The notes under the pieces were generated by a model. The model saw only the letters and a list, made by a program, of their open reading frames with translations. It ran no database searches and was not told where the DNA came from. DNA of 64,000 nt from Moringa oleifera (Eukaryota > Streptophyta > Magnoliopsida > Brassicales > Moringaceae). The translations under genes and the position numbers were made by a program. Below are positions 47,341 through 60,100 of the stretch, piece after piece. Numbering within the stretch: position 1 is the stretch's first letter; each line of letters begins with the position of its first letter. Location: contig JAJFZO010000191.1 in NCBI GenBank assembly GCA_021397835.1, positions 4,903,001 through 4,967,000 on the forward strand. The letters run 5' to 3'.

Positions 47341-50300
47341 AAGGATTTGTACAGATTCGATGACGATTTTTGCTATTTGAGTAGAACAAAAGGTGCTAGA
47401 GCTTATGACAAAAAGAGGGAAAGAATGTTGGCTCAGAATGACAGAACAGAGCAGAGGCCGAAGAGCATCTTTGTACCTTAACCAGGAAGAAACATAGTGG
47501 TTGGTGGTTTCAATGGGGAAGTTAATGGCATCGAGGGAGAAGGATACATAAGTTAGAAAATGGAGGAATAGGGAAAAGATACTTATACTAGAGGTAAAGG
47601 TGAATAACAATGGAAGGTATTTGTTGATGATTGAGTTACTTAAAGGTTGACTAAAGCACCTGATGTTGCTGGGTGAGGGTGATAACTTTAGGTGGTTGAA
47701 GGAGGTATTGGAGTCGAAGATCCTTTTTATGAAAAAGTAAACTTTCGTCAAGGTGAGAGAAGGATTGTCAATCTTTGTCATAAATGAAACATTTAAAGGA
47801 GAGAATGAAGTTCAAATAAAGGAGATAAGATGCCTTAGGAGTTGATGCAAATTCTCCCATAAAATCGACAAAGTAGAACATCTTGATACTTTTACTCATA
47901 AAACTAGTAAAACATGGAGGCATTTTGTGGCTGAGAATGAAATTAGGTATTGTAACTATGCAAATGGGTTATTATTATGGGTATGTCCGATCAGGTAAGA
48001 AAGATAAAGTTGGTCGATTATGGGCCTGGATCGGGTGTGGACATAAGACGTAAAGGTTAAGTTAAGGTTAGGGCAGATGGGGTTGAATTTGAATCTAAAC
48101 CATTTATTGTTATGATCAATTAAGGGATTGGAGAATAAAAGTAGGGAAAAAATGTACAAGAGCTTAGGCTAGATCACAAGCGGATTCGATTGGGATGTGG
48201 GTTTGGGCGACACATCCATTATGGATTGAGGCTCATGATTAATCAATTAGATGCAAGTAACTCATACAATCTGGTAATGAGTTATAGGATAAAAAATTTG
48301 ATGTAGAAATTGACTGAGTTGATCTATTGTGCAAAGAAATATGACAATAAGATGGTAGAGATTCCAAAGGTAGAATCTAAATGAGAATTATAAGCACAAA
48401 GGGGATGATAACTAAAGCCGAGAATTATTATGCAAAACAGGTAATTCTTGAGAAATAATGCTATGAGGGAGATGGGATTGATATAGTCTTAATCGATAAA
48501 AAAGGATCTAAAACATGTAACAACCATGTAAGGAGTGCCAGAGAGTCGAAAAAAGTATCAAGCACTAAGATGTCCCATGAGGTGGGGATAAAATATGGTG
48601 GATTCAAACTAGAAAGGACATGGGGAATTATTGGTAGTAATAGAGGCAGGTCACAAGCCTATGGCAGATATTGACAAGCTGTCAGTGATACGACTTACAA
48701 TTGATGGTGGGATAAGTTTTGGATTTAGAGTGCAACACTTTCGCAAAGAATATGTCAAGACAGTTGAAGGCATCCAACAGAGTGCTAAAGGCTATAAGGA
48801 AGGTATGCCAAGTTATGGGTTTTAATTTTGAGAGAATAGTGAAAGAAATTATTCATTTATTTATAGAATAGAAAAGCATAAGAAGGGAAAGAAAACTAAA
48901 AAGGGAGATGTTTCTAAGAGAATGGGATGGTGATCGTACTAAGGAACTAAAAAGACTAGAATATAGAATTAACTATGACCAAAGGGAGAAAAGTAGTTTA
49001 GCGATGATGGTGACACAAGGTGGTGAAGGTATTAGCCATCTTAATGGGTCTTAATATCTTGTCATGTAATGCAAAGGGTATGAATGACCATGCCAAGAGG
49101 GTCATCATAAAGAATATTTTAGGAAGATAAAGGGCAGATATTATTTGTTTATAAGAAACAAATGTTAGAAGTATGTGAGAAAGGGATGGGATAGAATGAA
49201 AACATTTAATAGCTCTAATAAAGGCATCTTGCTGGCTTGAAATAAAAAAAAAGAGTAAATTAAAGAAGCATTGGATGGGGGTAACTTTCATCACCTACAT
49301 CTTTTAACTTGAATGTAAGAGAAAATGAGCAAATAATGTATGGGCAACATGATAGAAGAAGTAGGCAACAGCTCTGGGAAGATTTAAAGGAATGTAAAAG
49401 GAAGAACATGTGTATGTCGTAGGTAATAGGGGTAATTGAGGTATTATATTCTTTTGAGAGAAATGGGTGAAATATTAATAGAGTGGGCAATATAAAGGAC
49501 TTCAAGGATATTGTTCGAGAATTAAAGCTATATGATCCTCCTTCGATAAGGGAGGGGGGTGTTACACATGGTTAAGTTATTATCAAAGGTTATGGTAGTA
49601 GGGCTAGAGGGTTTCAAGGTTCAAAACCAGAGTAGGAAAATAGTAGTGTTACAATTATGTTTTGTGGAGCTGATGAGGAATAAATAGTAAATCTAAGTTG
49701 TATTCTGTTAAGATTTGACGCATTATCAGGTTTGAAGGTGAATATGACCAAAAGCAAACACATACTTGTGGGAGAAGTGATGGACTATGAGTTACTGGTT
49801 AAGCTACTAGGTTGCAAAATTGGCAGCATCTTAGTCTAGTATTTAGGGTTTCCTCTTGCTGCTAAACACAAGGTGAGAGTTTGGATTGGGTGTTATAGAA
49901 AAGATAAAGAAATGACTTACGAAATAGATAAGAGTTTATTGGTTAAAAGGAAGACAACTCATCTTGATTAAAATCACTCTTTTTAATCTGTCTATTTATG
50001 ATATGTCCCTATTCCTCATTCTTAGAAAGGTGACTATAAGGTTGAAGAGGTTGTAAAGATAATTTTTGCGGGGTAGGATAAGGAATGAGCATAAGTTTTA
50101 ATAAGATGGAAGGTGATAACTCAATCAATAGATAAGGTAAGATTGGGAATCAATTCACTTCACACTTTTAATAAGGCTTTACTAGCAGAATGACTCTAGT
50201 GATACATGCTAAAAGAGAAAGGGTTGTGGAGAAATGTGTTGGTAGTATGAAGGAAGACGACTGATGGATAAGAAGAGAAGGAGAGATTCTTATGGGACTA

Positions 50301-51270
50301 GGATGTGAAAGGCCACACAAAAGGTTGGGAGGTGTTTAGCTCAAGAGTAAAGTTTAAGGTATGGAATGAAAGCCGTGTGAAGCTTTGGATAAAGAAATGG
50401 TCTGTTAATGAACCATTCTGCTTCATGTTCCTTACAATATTCACATTAGCTTTTAATGAGGTTGCTTAGGTTGGTGAGTGTGCCATTAGAGGGGCATGTT
50501 AATTGATTAGTGCCACTGAGGAGGAATGTACAAGATTAAGGGATAGAACATCTAGAGGCTTTTCACAAAAAATCATGAGAGAAAAAGATCAATCTAGATC
50601 AACAAGACAAGGCCAAATTAAAGATGGGAAATAGGAATGCTAAGAAATTTTTTGTCATGATGTTCTATAAATCATTAATGTGTATAGAGGCTGGGGACTA
50701 GCATAATTAAAAGTTTGAATAGAAAGCGATAATTTCACATAAGATATCCTTCTTCATATAGGAAGTGTTGCATGACAAAATGCTCATTATTAACAATTTG
50801 AAGAAGGGAGGAATTGTACTGGCTAATAGATATTCTTTGTGTAAGAGTAGTGAGAAATTTGTGTACCACATCTTTCTAGACTGTCCCTCGTCTAAGCATT
50901 TATGAGCTTTTTTTCTTCAATTTCTAGGTTTAACTTGGGCAATTATGGGTTTTATTAAAGGAGAATTGATTTACTTGGGAGGATTTGCATACGGATAAGG
51001 ACAAAAAAAAAAAAGGAAATTAAAAATAATTCTTTTTTTTGATTTTGTGAATAATTTGGAGGGAAATGAACAATAGAATTTTTCAAGAAAATGAAACGCC
51101 TACAATGGTTGTTAAAGACTTATGGTTGTAATTTTTTTGTATATGTGGGAGAAAAGTAGCTTTCGTGTAAATGTGAAGATAGTTGATATCATAGAATTCC
51201 TTATTTTCAAAGCACTAATTATATTTATAATTAAGTGCACCCCTTGGTACCGTTTATATTCAAAAAAATT
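46851..51270 (+). mobile_element. Degenerate L1-type LINE retrotransposon
   Basis: Order of remnants: a 5' region with two 280-bp repeats (46851-47340); an ORF1 remnant (about 47350-48965) ending in the plant-LINE wording KELKRLEYRINYD; an endonuclease start at about 49040 (LNILSCNAKGMNDHAKR); a later endonuclease part (INRVGNIKDFKDIVRELKLY) to about 49560; the C-terminal part of the reverse transcriptase (about 49580-50110: FCGADEE, DALSGLKVNMTKSK, YLGFPLAAKHK); and a zinc-binding RT-associated domain at about 50700-50935 (FVYHIFLDCPSSKHLWAFFL). Stops and frameshifts are frequent, and the middle of the reverse transcriptase, including the FADD catalytic motif, is missing. The 3' end near 51270 reads GCACCCCTTGGTACCG, followed by an A-rich run. 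It cannot move by itself. Confidence 0.85.
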
Positions 51271-52199
51271 TATTTTAAGATTTTTCAATAATAAAGATAT
51301 CATTAATTTTTATAATTATTTAAATTAAGATACAAATTAAATTAAATTAAAATTTTGTATATAACAAAAATAAAAAACAAAATTAAAATTAAAAGTTAGG
51401 TAAATTTTAATTTTTTTTATACTTATCCTTATATTTATAAAAAATGTATAAAATGAAAAGAATTAAAATTTTTTAAATAAACAAAAGAAATTACCTAAAG
51501 GGTACAATTATCATTCTTAGACTAAATAAATAGAATTTATCATACGCTGAAGCTCTATCAATCATGATGGACTCATTAGATTGTAAACTTCTATTGTCTT
51601 ACTGATTAGAAATGGACAATTGAATGCTTGAAATCATTGGATTATCATGAACGAAGTTTTATCATAATTGTCAATGTGGAGTTTGGGAAGCTAATTTCCA
51701 CGTATCTCATTTTTTTTGCTGGGAATTTGAAAAGAATAGACAATGGGTTCTAAAGCTAAAAAGGCACATAAGTTTCTCCATAATCATTGTCCAGGTGTCT
51801 AACCATTTTTCATCAGACAGTTGTAGTTCATTAACACAATAGGTGCATGCTTTAGCACATAAAATCGTAGTTCATTGACATAATAGGTGTCCTTTTTGTC
51901 CATCGTACAATAAAATTGTCTATTGATTTATGAATCAACAAACATTATGATGAAAACGTATCTTTGTTTCGTAACTTAAATTTGTAATTTGATTTGTAAA
52001 TCGTACACATACTCACAATGAAAACGTGACCAAATTATAATTTTGTAACTTAAATTCGTAACTTAATTAGTAAATCATACATATTTTTACAAGTTAGATA
52101 ATTAGATAATGTTTACGTAAATTATATTTTAATTGAAAAAAAAATATTATATATAATTTTCAAATGTATATACAAAATAAATATATTGTTCAAAAATAA
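51271..52199. other. Gene-free interval between the LINE and the Ulp1 element
   Basis: AT-rich, no coding capacity seen. A short direct repeat, GTAGTTCATT(A/G)ACA(C/T)AATAGGTG, occurs at about 51824 and 51871. Word-like repeats (CGTAACTTAA, TAAATCATACA) from 51965 to 52090 resemble those in the Ulp1 element to the right and in the decayed block at 35800-35930, so the element may begin in this interval. Confidence 0.35.
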
Positions 52200-55100
52200 G
52201 TAAGAAAATAACAAGTCAATAATTATCATCTACAATAAAGTTGGCGAATACATATATTGCCATGTGATTTTGGATCTCTAGCATATCATTATTAGTATAT
52301 TTCAAAAGCTTCATAATTAGCAAATGTTTTATGATATACTGTATGTGAGGCTCACAATTGCCACTTCAAAAAAAAGAAACATAATTAAGAAGAAAGAGAT
52401 ATTTAGAAAACTTATAGATAATAACATAAACTTGAAAAAAGACTTACAATTTTCTTTATTGGAGGACCGTGATCTTCGGCTCTAGTGTGCAAGAGAGTGA
52501 AAGATTCGAGACTTTGGCATTTAGTTTTCACATGAAATATCTGCCACTCGCCATACAACTAAAGAGCATAAATTTGAATGGGTTTTGTTATTGAATACGC
52601 ACCTTGATTGGTATTTTTTGATGAAAGGAGTCAAAAATACGCAATGAAAATTTCTCCAAATCTATAACAACAAGCAATGTGGCATGGAAGCATCAACTGC
52701 ATTAAATATTATTTAAATATTACTACTGAATTAATATTGCAAGATTATAGTTATTAAAGCAAAAGTAATAAAGATAAATCACATTATTCACAGTGTGCCA
52801 AATTGGACAATCAGGGCCAAATTTGCCTTCACATGATCGAGGAAGTCTTATTCTCACTTATGTGCTTTAAAATTCGAGTATGGAAGAGAAAAATCAGCAT
52901 TCAAATTTTTTTGATAATCGTTGTAAATGTAAGAAAATGATATCTACAAATTGAAATATAAAAATAAAGTCAACAAACAAACTTAAAAGAAAGTCATGAA
53001 AACACTTAGTGATCAATGAACTTACATAAAGTAAAGGATCATAGATATAAATATCTTATGCATATTATTCAAGAAAATTCTTTTGCCTTCTTCGAGAGAG
53101 ATTCATAGATGCATCAATGTGCTGATGAAATATTAAAACACAAGAGTCCAAAATAATATATGTAATTAAGATATAAAATATTAAACCAATATATAGAGAT
53201 TGAATACAAAATGATAAAATTGGATATGAAACTGAAAAATTAGTACACAAAATGAAGACATGACTATGAAATTGGATGCAAAAGTAGAGAACAATATACA
53301 AAATAAAGATACATATACAAAATTAGTTACAAAATTTATGTACAAATTTGAAAACAAAAAACGAATTAGTGAAAAATGACTAACTTACAAAGTCATTGAG
53401 TCACTCATCATTGTCATTTAAAACTTTGAACCAATCTACACTGATTGAATCACTAATAACTATGTCGCAGTTATAGAAAATGAAAATAAAGTGTGAAAAA
53501 AAAGTGTAAAAAATTTATAATTCAGATTAATAGTATGTAAAATAAAAAATTACTTATTATGATTAACTCTTCATGAACTCATTGAATTCATTAATGATCT
53601 TATTCGAGATTTTAAACTTCGTGCTCACCAGAAAATGGACTCGACTTTCTTAGGGTCAATGTTAGGGTTGACATACGGGCTGTATAGTTGTCTTGACCAT
53701 TTATGATCTAACAATAGACAACACAATATTGATTTTCTCAACTAGGATAATAGCCAAGTCTCCCACTAGATTCTCCTTGGGTGGTCCTATAGAGGCCCCT
53801 TGTTCATCATTTGGCCTTGTAAAAGCCCTAACTTCCTTATTGCATGGCCCTACAACAGCCATTTTTTTCTTAATTGACCTTGCAGTGGCCACTTTTTCCT
53901 CGTGAATTTACCTTGCAAGAGCCAGCACTGCTCCAATTGAGTCTTCTGACTCCTTAAATTCCTTAATGATGTGATGGTGTGATATACAGCCTATATTAAT
54001 GCCCTAAAAAACAATTAAATATATTAGCTTCTTATCAAAATTTGCATAAATAATATATGAAATTATGATATAATTCTATTTTAGGATACGATACAATTTT
54101 ATGCTATAATTATAATTAAAATATAATAAATTAGGATGTGATTTATAGTAATAATATACAAAATTAGAATACGATTGGAAATAATAATGTATGGAGTAAT
54201 ATATAATTACTAACAATATACAAAACAAAAAAAAAAATGCAAACTAAGATACGAAAACAAAAACTAAGTGAAAACAAAAACTAAGTTATGTCTTACATAG
54301 GTAGGATACTATTTGGTCAAGAATACCATTTCTGAAATAGATTTGTCACAAACATGTGTACACAATTACCTTGTCGGGAACTAGACTGACATAGTGTGAT
54401 ATGGGTCTCGGCCACCAAATCCATATCCTTACGGAGAGAACTGGATGGATTTTAAGATAAACATTTACTGCTCATGGCCTCCCTCGTCAAGGGAATCCAT
54501 GAGGTTTACCTTCACCTCGATGAGGTCTAATTTTGCCTTTATAATAGCAAAACGACGACAAACATCTGGATCCCTTATAATTCTTTTAGCTCCAGGAGCC
54601 TTCCTTTTGACATTCTCTTCCTTACCTTCGTTTCTAACCTGTTGACATTTCTACCTTTTATTCATTCCTCTACCCTCTTAGTTCTCTTTTATCATTAGTG
54701 ATTTCATCAGATTCATCATCCTTTAGCTATTCGACAAGAAAAAAACTAACTCGTCGTTATAAGTAATGAAAGTTGTTGATTATAGAATACAAAAACAAAA
54801 CTAATATAATATATGAAGAATATATATCTTATATGTTTTTGGTAAAGAAGCTAATAATTTTGTATATTTACTCTGATTGAGAACCTTAATTGTGACGTCA
54901 TCCCCACTCGATTGTGTAATAAGCACATTGACTTAAACCTGTGGATGCAATGGCAGCACAATGTCTTTAGACCCAATATAATATGGGGCTTGGCGCTTAG
55001 TAATAGTTGGCTCCAGTTTTAGCTTGGTCCCTATCTGAAAATGCGAATGAAGGTACGAATTGAGTAATAAAGATACAAATTAAAAAATGAGGGCATGAAA

Positions 55101-56161
55101 TGAAAATTAAAGATATAAGAAATTGAGAAAAGAGGTGCGAAATAAAAATAGAGATATGAATTTGGGAGTAAAGATACAAAATGAATGAATATGCAAAATC
55201 GAGAATAAAGGTACGAAATGAAAATGAAGATACGAAATAAAAAATGAAGATACGAAATAAATTTACATTGTTTGTGAAGATTTTTTTACAATTTCCGCTA
55301 TAGGGCCTATGATGGAACCTTCATCAATGAATTCGAGGTAATGATAGGTTTGAGCCTGACAACCTAGTGCCATGCAAATTAGTAATAGGATTCATTTTGA
55401 AGGCAAAAATCTTTAGAAAAGAAAAATCAAGTTATGCTTGATTAATATAAAATTCAATGATACTAGAAAAAGAAAAAAAGATAAGATCCTTACATATAGT
55501 GCCTATACGAAGCCATATGCATTATAGCTCACACCATCAACATTCATCATTCGATTCGTGACTACCTTCTTGAAATGGGAAAAGTAGTTAGAGTAGACTC
55601 ATTTGCCCTATGAAACGCTGTTGAAAGCTTCTAAATTGTTTACTAAATGAAACTGCCACTTTGAGTCCTGCTGGCACTGGTTATGGCCTTTGATGAAGCC
55701 ATTAAACAAAAACGATAATCCCAAATTCACCTTTTCATCTTTCTCCTTAAACTCTCATTCTAGCAACCTTGTCTTGATATTACTACCATGACTTTATCCT
55801 TCACCCAAAGTATTTGGCGAGGATACCAGACGGATTAATTTCAACGTTGTTTGTGCCTGGTAGTTCGCTAAACCTCAACATAGTGATTAGGCAGAATTCT
55901 ATTTTGCTGAAATAAATCTCATTCTGTTTATGTCCGAACCATATTTCATCCTCATGGTTTTGCTGAATCTCCCAAAGTGGAAAGAATAATAATCCTAAAG
56001 AAGTTTAAATCTTTTGGCACATGTAGGAAATATCCCAAGCAGGTCATTCTAAACTTCTCCTTTTGAGAGTCATCTAAAATTTTCCTCAAAGTAGTGATGA
56101 CATCACTTATATGCAGCTTCCGTGGTTGCCATCTACACTTGATCGAAAAAAAACATGTCAA
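52200..56161 (-). pseudogene. Degenerate transposon gene with DUF1985 and Ulp1 (C48) protease domains
   Basis: Reading the minus strand from 56161: a DUF1985-like domain (FRMTCLGYFLHVPKDLNFF, then by frameshift DEIWFGHKQNEIYFSKIEF, LVNNLEAFNSVS, and SYNAYGF); a charged linker (about 54660-53690: RDPDVCRRFAIIKAKLDLIE; ATARSIKKKMAVVGP); then an Ulp1 C-terminal domain: DWFKVLNDNDE near 53440, HIDASMNLSRRRQKNFLE at about 53120-53065, FHATLLVVIDLEKFSLRIFD at about 52690-52620 with the His and Asp positions, and SGNC near 52360 at the Cys position. Frameshifts, stops and probably introns separate the parts. Plant DUF1985-Ulp1 genes are mostly carried by Mutator-like elements. No transposase or terminal repeats were found here. 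Not functional as read. Confidence 0.7.
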
Positions 56162-57186
56162 AATTCATGTACAAATATGTTACGAGTTAAGAACGATTCT
56201 CAATAAATAGTGTACAATTTTAAAAAGTATGATACGATTACTTAAACAAGTTATGATTAATTAAACAATGTACGATTGCATAAAACACAGTATGATTAAT
56301 TAAACAATTTACGATTTGAGCTAACATATTACATTTTCATGAACTAGATACCATTCTTATTAACAGGTCACGAATGTGACAAACCGATGAATATAGATGC
56401 CCAAACCAAGAAATTAGAGCCCACACACCAAAAAATAAATAGAGACACATAAGATATATATACGTATATCAAAATAATTTTTTGGTTTTAATGTATCAAA
56501 AGAAAAATGAAAAAAATGTACAACCATATAAGCGAACATCATAGATTCATACACAAATACCAAATCCAAAGAAAATTATTCAAAAACATATATTCAAGCT
56601 TCCAAACTAATAAAGTAAACTCAAAAATATTTAAAAAACAACTAATTAAATATTAAGGGAGGATTTCACCCGTGAGTGTTTAAAAGCAATAATTTTAAAA
56701 TTTAAGTAAAATATATTATTTAAAATCATATTTTTATTAAATTTTTTAATGATTTAGTAGTTTATAAATATTTTTTAAAGATTAATTTACAATAAAAGTA
56801 AAGAAATTAATAAATATCAAATGAAGAAAGATGAAGTTAAGTAGTAAAGTTTAGCACGAGAGTTAAGAGAAAGGGAAAGAGATGTTTAATTTTCTATTTT
56901 GTATATTCGGACTTTTATATATTTGAGCATGTAAATAATTGTACATTTTATATAAAGTAAGTAATTTTGTTTCAAAATGTCTAAAAAATGTTTAAAAATA
57001 TATACATTAATAATATTAATTATTTACACTAATATCCCTGTACGGACGGCTACAAAATTTTTTTTTCCCTAAATACATCCGTCTTTTCCATATGACCCCA
57101 GGTCAGACCATTTCCTCTGACTCAACTCTCAGTTGTCGAAAATGCTTCATTAGTGTGTTAGTGCTTTGCCGTGAATCAAAACCGCC
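56162..57186. other. AT-rich interval and erlin gene 5' region
   Basis: 56200-56340 contains repeated wording (TATGATTAATTAAACAA, TACGATT) that belongs stylistically to the Ulp1 element. 56640-57060 is AT-rich with no feature I can support. About 57070-57186 has normal composition and should hold the erlin-like gene's promoter and leader. Confidence 0.4.
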
Positions 57187-60100
57187 ATGGATGCACCGCA
57201 ACTCAGAGCTGGAGCTCCTCAGCCTCGTCCCCCATCCCAAGGTGGCGATCTCTCTACCATTCTCAAAGGTTTCTTCTCTGTTATCGCCGTTGTCTCCACG
57301 GTAAAATATCTTTCATTCTCAATCCGTACGGCATATGGATACGTTTACATGTTATACATACATAATATATGCATACTTCTGTATGCCTTGGTGTTTTGGT
57401 TGCTTTTGTGCATTTACACGATTTTTTGAGTTATTTTGTTGACACTTTTTATTTTGAGCCTAATCGGGAGCTTGTGATTGAGCTGAGAGCAACCCCGTTC
57501 AGTTCTGCTAAAATGTCATTGATACGTTATTTTATAGTCAAATCTTTCCAGGTTTTCTTTTGTGATGTTCTGTGGTTATAATGTTATGTATCTAATGTAG
57601 GTTTTGCCTTGCTCTTTGATTGTGTTCAGGGACGAATCTAGGATTTTTAGCTAGGGTGAGCTAATTTTTTTTTTTTCTTCAGTTATGAGAAAATATCATT
57701 TATTTTAAAGCAAAGAGACACTTAACTAGAAAATATGAGGACTCTCACCTTTCTAAATATAATTTTTCATAAATTTAATTTTTTCTCTATGACATCTTAC
57801 ATTGTTAAACTCATCAATAATAGACTCTATGTCAGGTGAATCAAAGATATCTTTAAGTGATCATACAATAAGTGAAAAAATCATCATCCATCTTAATGCG
57901 AAAGACCTTTTGATAAGTTTCGTACCTGTAAAGGCAGATGATGTATGAACTTAAACTGCATTGAAAAGAAGATATAGGTTTGTCAAGACAGCTACTTTTA
58001 CAAATTCCAATTTTTAACTTAAAAATCTCTTTTGGAGAGCTTTTGTCACCTAGTATTTCTCAGAGCTTTGGAGCACCATTAAATACTTGATTCCATTATG
58101 TCTAAAACTCATAGTTTTAGTCAATATTACTATTACTTTTATGGCATATGATGAATTAAGAATTCTCCCATGAGATAAGCAACTGAATTTATTTTGAATA
58201 AGAAAAATCTATATATCTCACTCATCTCTACGTGTGGGATGTATTTGCTTAGTTTATGTGTTTAAATGAACATCTACTAGTTTTTTTTTTTAAAGTATAA
58301 ATGGATAACTGGTGGCATAAAAGAGAAATAGCAATGAAGAACAAAAAATTAACAAAAGAAAATTATGCAAAATTTTAACATGTAGACATAATCAGTTAAA
58401 TACCAATTTAAAAATGAGTCAAAATTGGAAAAAAAAATCATACGCGATAAGATGATATACAGTTGAATTAAGCAAAAAATACAAACTGATAATAAATATG
58501 CCATGCTTGAATGTTGAAAAAATGGATAAAAACTAGCTAGCTTGTAAGAAATAGAAAGAAACTAGTAGGCAAAAGTAATTTTTGTTTTCTTGGGAATAAC
58601 TAGCTTGGGATAGCCTTCATATAGGTCAGCCCCTGCTTGTGTTTTATGGATGTTGAATAACTTTTGTTTAATTAAAATGTTTTTCTTTTGATTTTTTATC
58701 AAGATGCATGTCCAGTTTCTGGGGAAATATATTATGTTGCTGATAAACTTGTCAATTTTTTTTTAAAAAATAAATTTATCTTTCTTCTGTGATAGTTTGG
58801 GTTTGCACACTTGATTATTTTTCAGGCAGGTGTGGTTGTTGCTTTTTTTTTTTTCTTTTTTTTTGTGTGGAAATATTTTAGATTTTGTCAGTATCTTATG
58901 TGGTTAATTTCTTCTCTTGCATGCCTAACAGCTAAACTCTGTGCTCTGTATGATTTATGGTTCAGCAAAGCTTCAGTTGTTTTTCATTAGATCTTACTGT
59001 TTTTCTTCATATTGTTTTCTCAGTATTTGACTCTGACTGTGACCTCGTATCTAAATGCATCAGTCAATTTGTAGGTATTGATTGCTTTTCAATGTGATTG
59101 ATTTTTTGTCTTATTCTTTGCCTTTACATCTTTCTTTACAAGGTATTTCAAGTTATTTTTGGGAACAATGATATATGACTTGACTTTTTTTAATTATTTA
59201 TTATGCAGTATAATAAGTTTATTTGGTTTATAGTACTAAGTTATAAGTCTCTGTTGAGATATGATGAACTCAGCTATTTGTACATCTTTGTCAGTATCTG
59301 TGCAATGTCCATGGAAAATGTTTGAACACTATATGAATTTTTCTATTACTACTTAAATTTGAGGTCTTACATATACTTCAACAAAAAAAAAATTAGCATC
59401 TTAACTATGTGCTTGTTTACCTGCATTGAGCTTCTTTGTGAATGATTGTCAGGTTTCTCTATCACCACATGTAGATTTGGTAGTTGAACCTTTGTTTGTA
59501 TTTCGCCTTGGACATAAATCGTATGGTGCTAAGATTTAATGCCTGTTCTTATGAAACTTTTATTTTCAAGTAATAGTTATAAGTCTCCTTTGAACTACCA
59601 TCCACTTTATTTTAACAAGTCATTTATTTAAGTTGTTAGCTACCTAGTTGTTTAAGTTACCATTGCTGAACTTATTTACTTGATCCTTTCCTATTTTTAC
59701 TCAAACAATTAGCTCTCAGATTGTATTTAATCTTCACTTTGCTAGGTAATAGAACATGAGTTCAGTATTGTCCAACTTTTGAGTTGTGTGGAAGTGCTAG
59801 TGCTTAACTATCTTGGATTCTTCATATCTTTTGCTTTTGTGAGAGTAACAAAAGGGAAAATACATGAACACTATGGTTCCAAGTAAACAGTTAGGTAGCA
59901 GCCTTGCCCCTGTGAGTTCTCTTTTTCCATGTCTGTGGGCTTCATTTCCAAGAGAAGGAGTTAACTGGAGGCCAATTATATGCTCTCATTTAGTTCATTG
60001 GTGGACGGTATAAGTTGTTAGAATCTGTTCAAAACATTTTCTGAATCCCTGATATTTGCAGATAATAATTCCATCATCATCGTCTGGAAAAAATAGTTTT

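Noticed and set aside
47332..47781. 149-residue minus-strand open frame
   Set aside because: Antisense to the LINE ORF1 remnant; no independent support.
54445..54645. Plus-strand open frame in the Ulp1 element
   Set aside because: Antisense to the charged linker of the minus-strand DUF1985-Ulp1 remnant.
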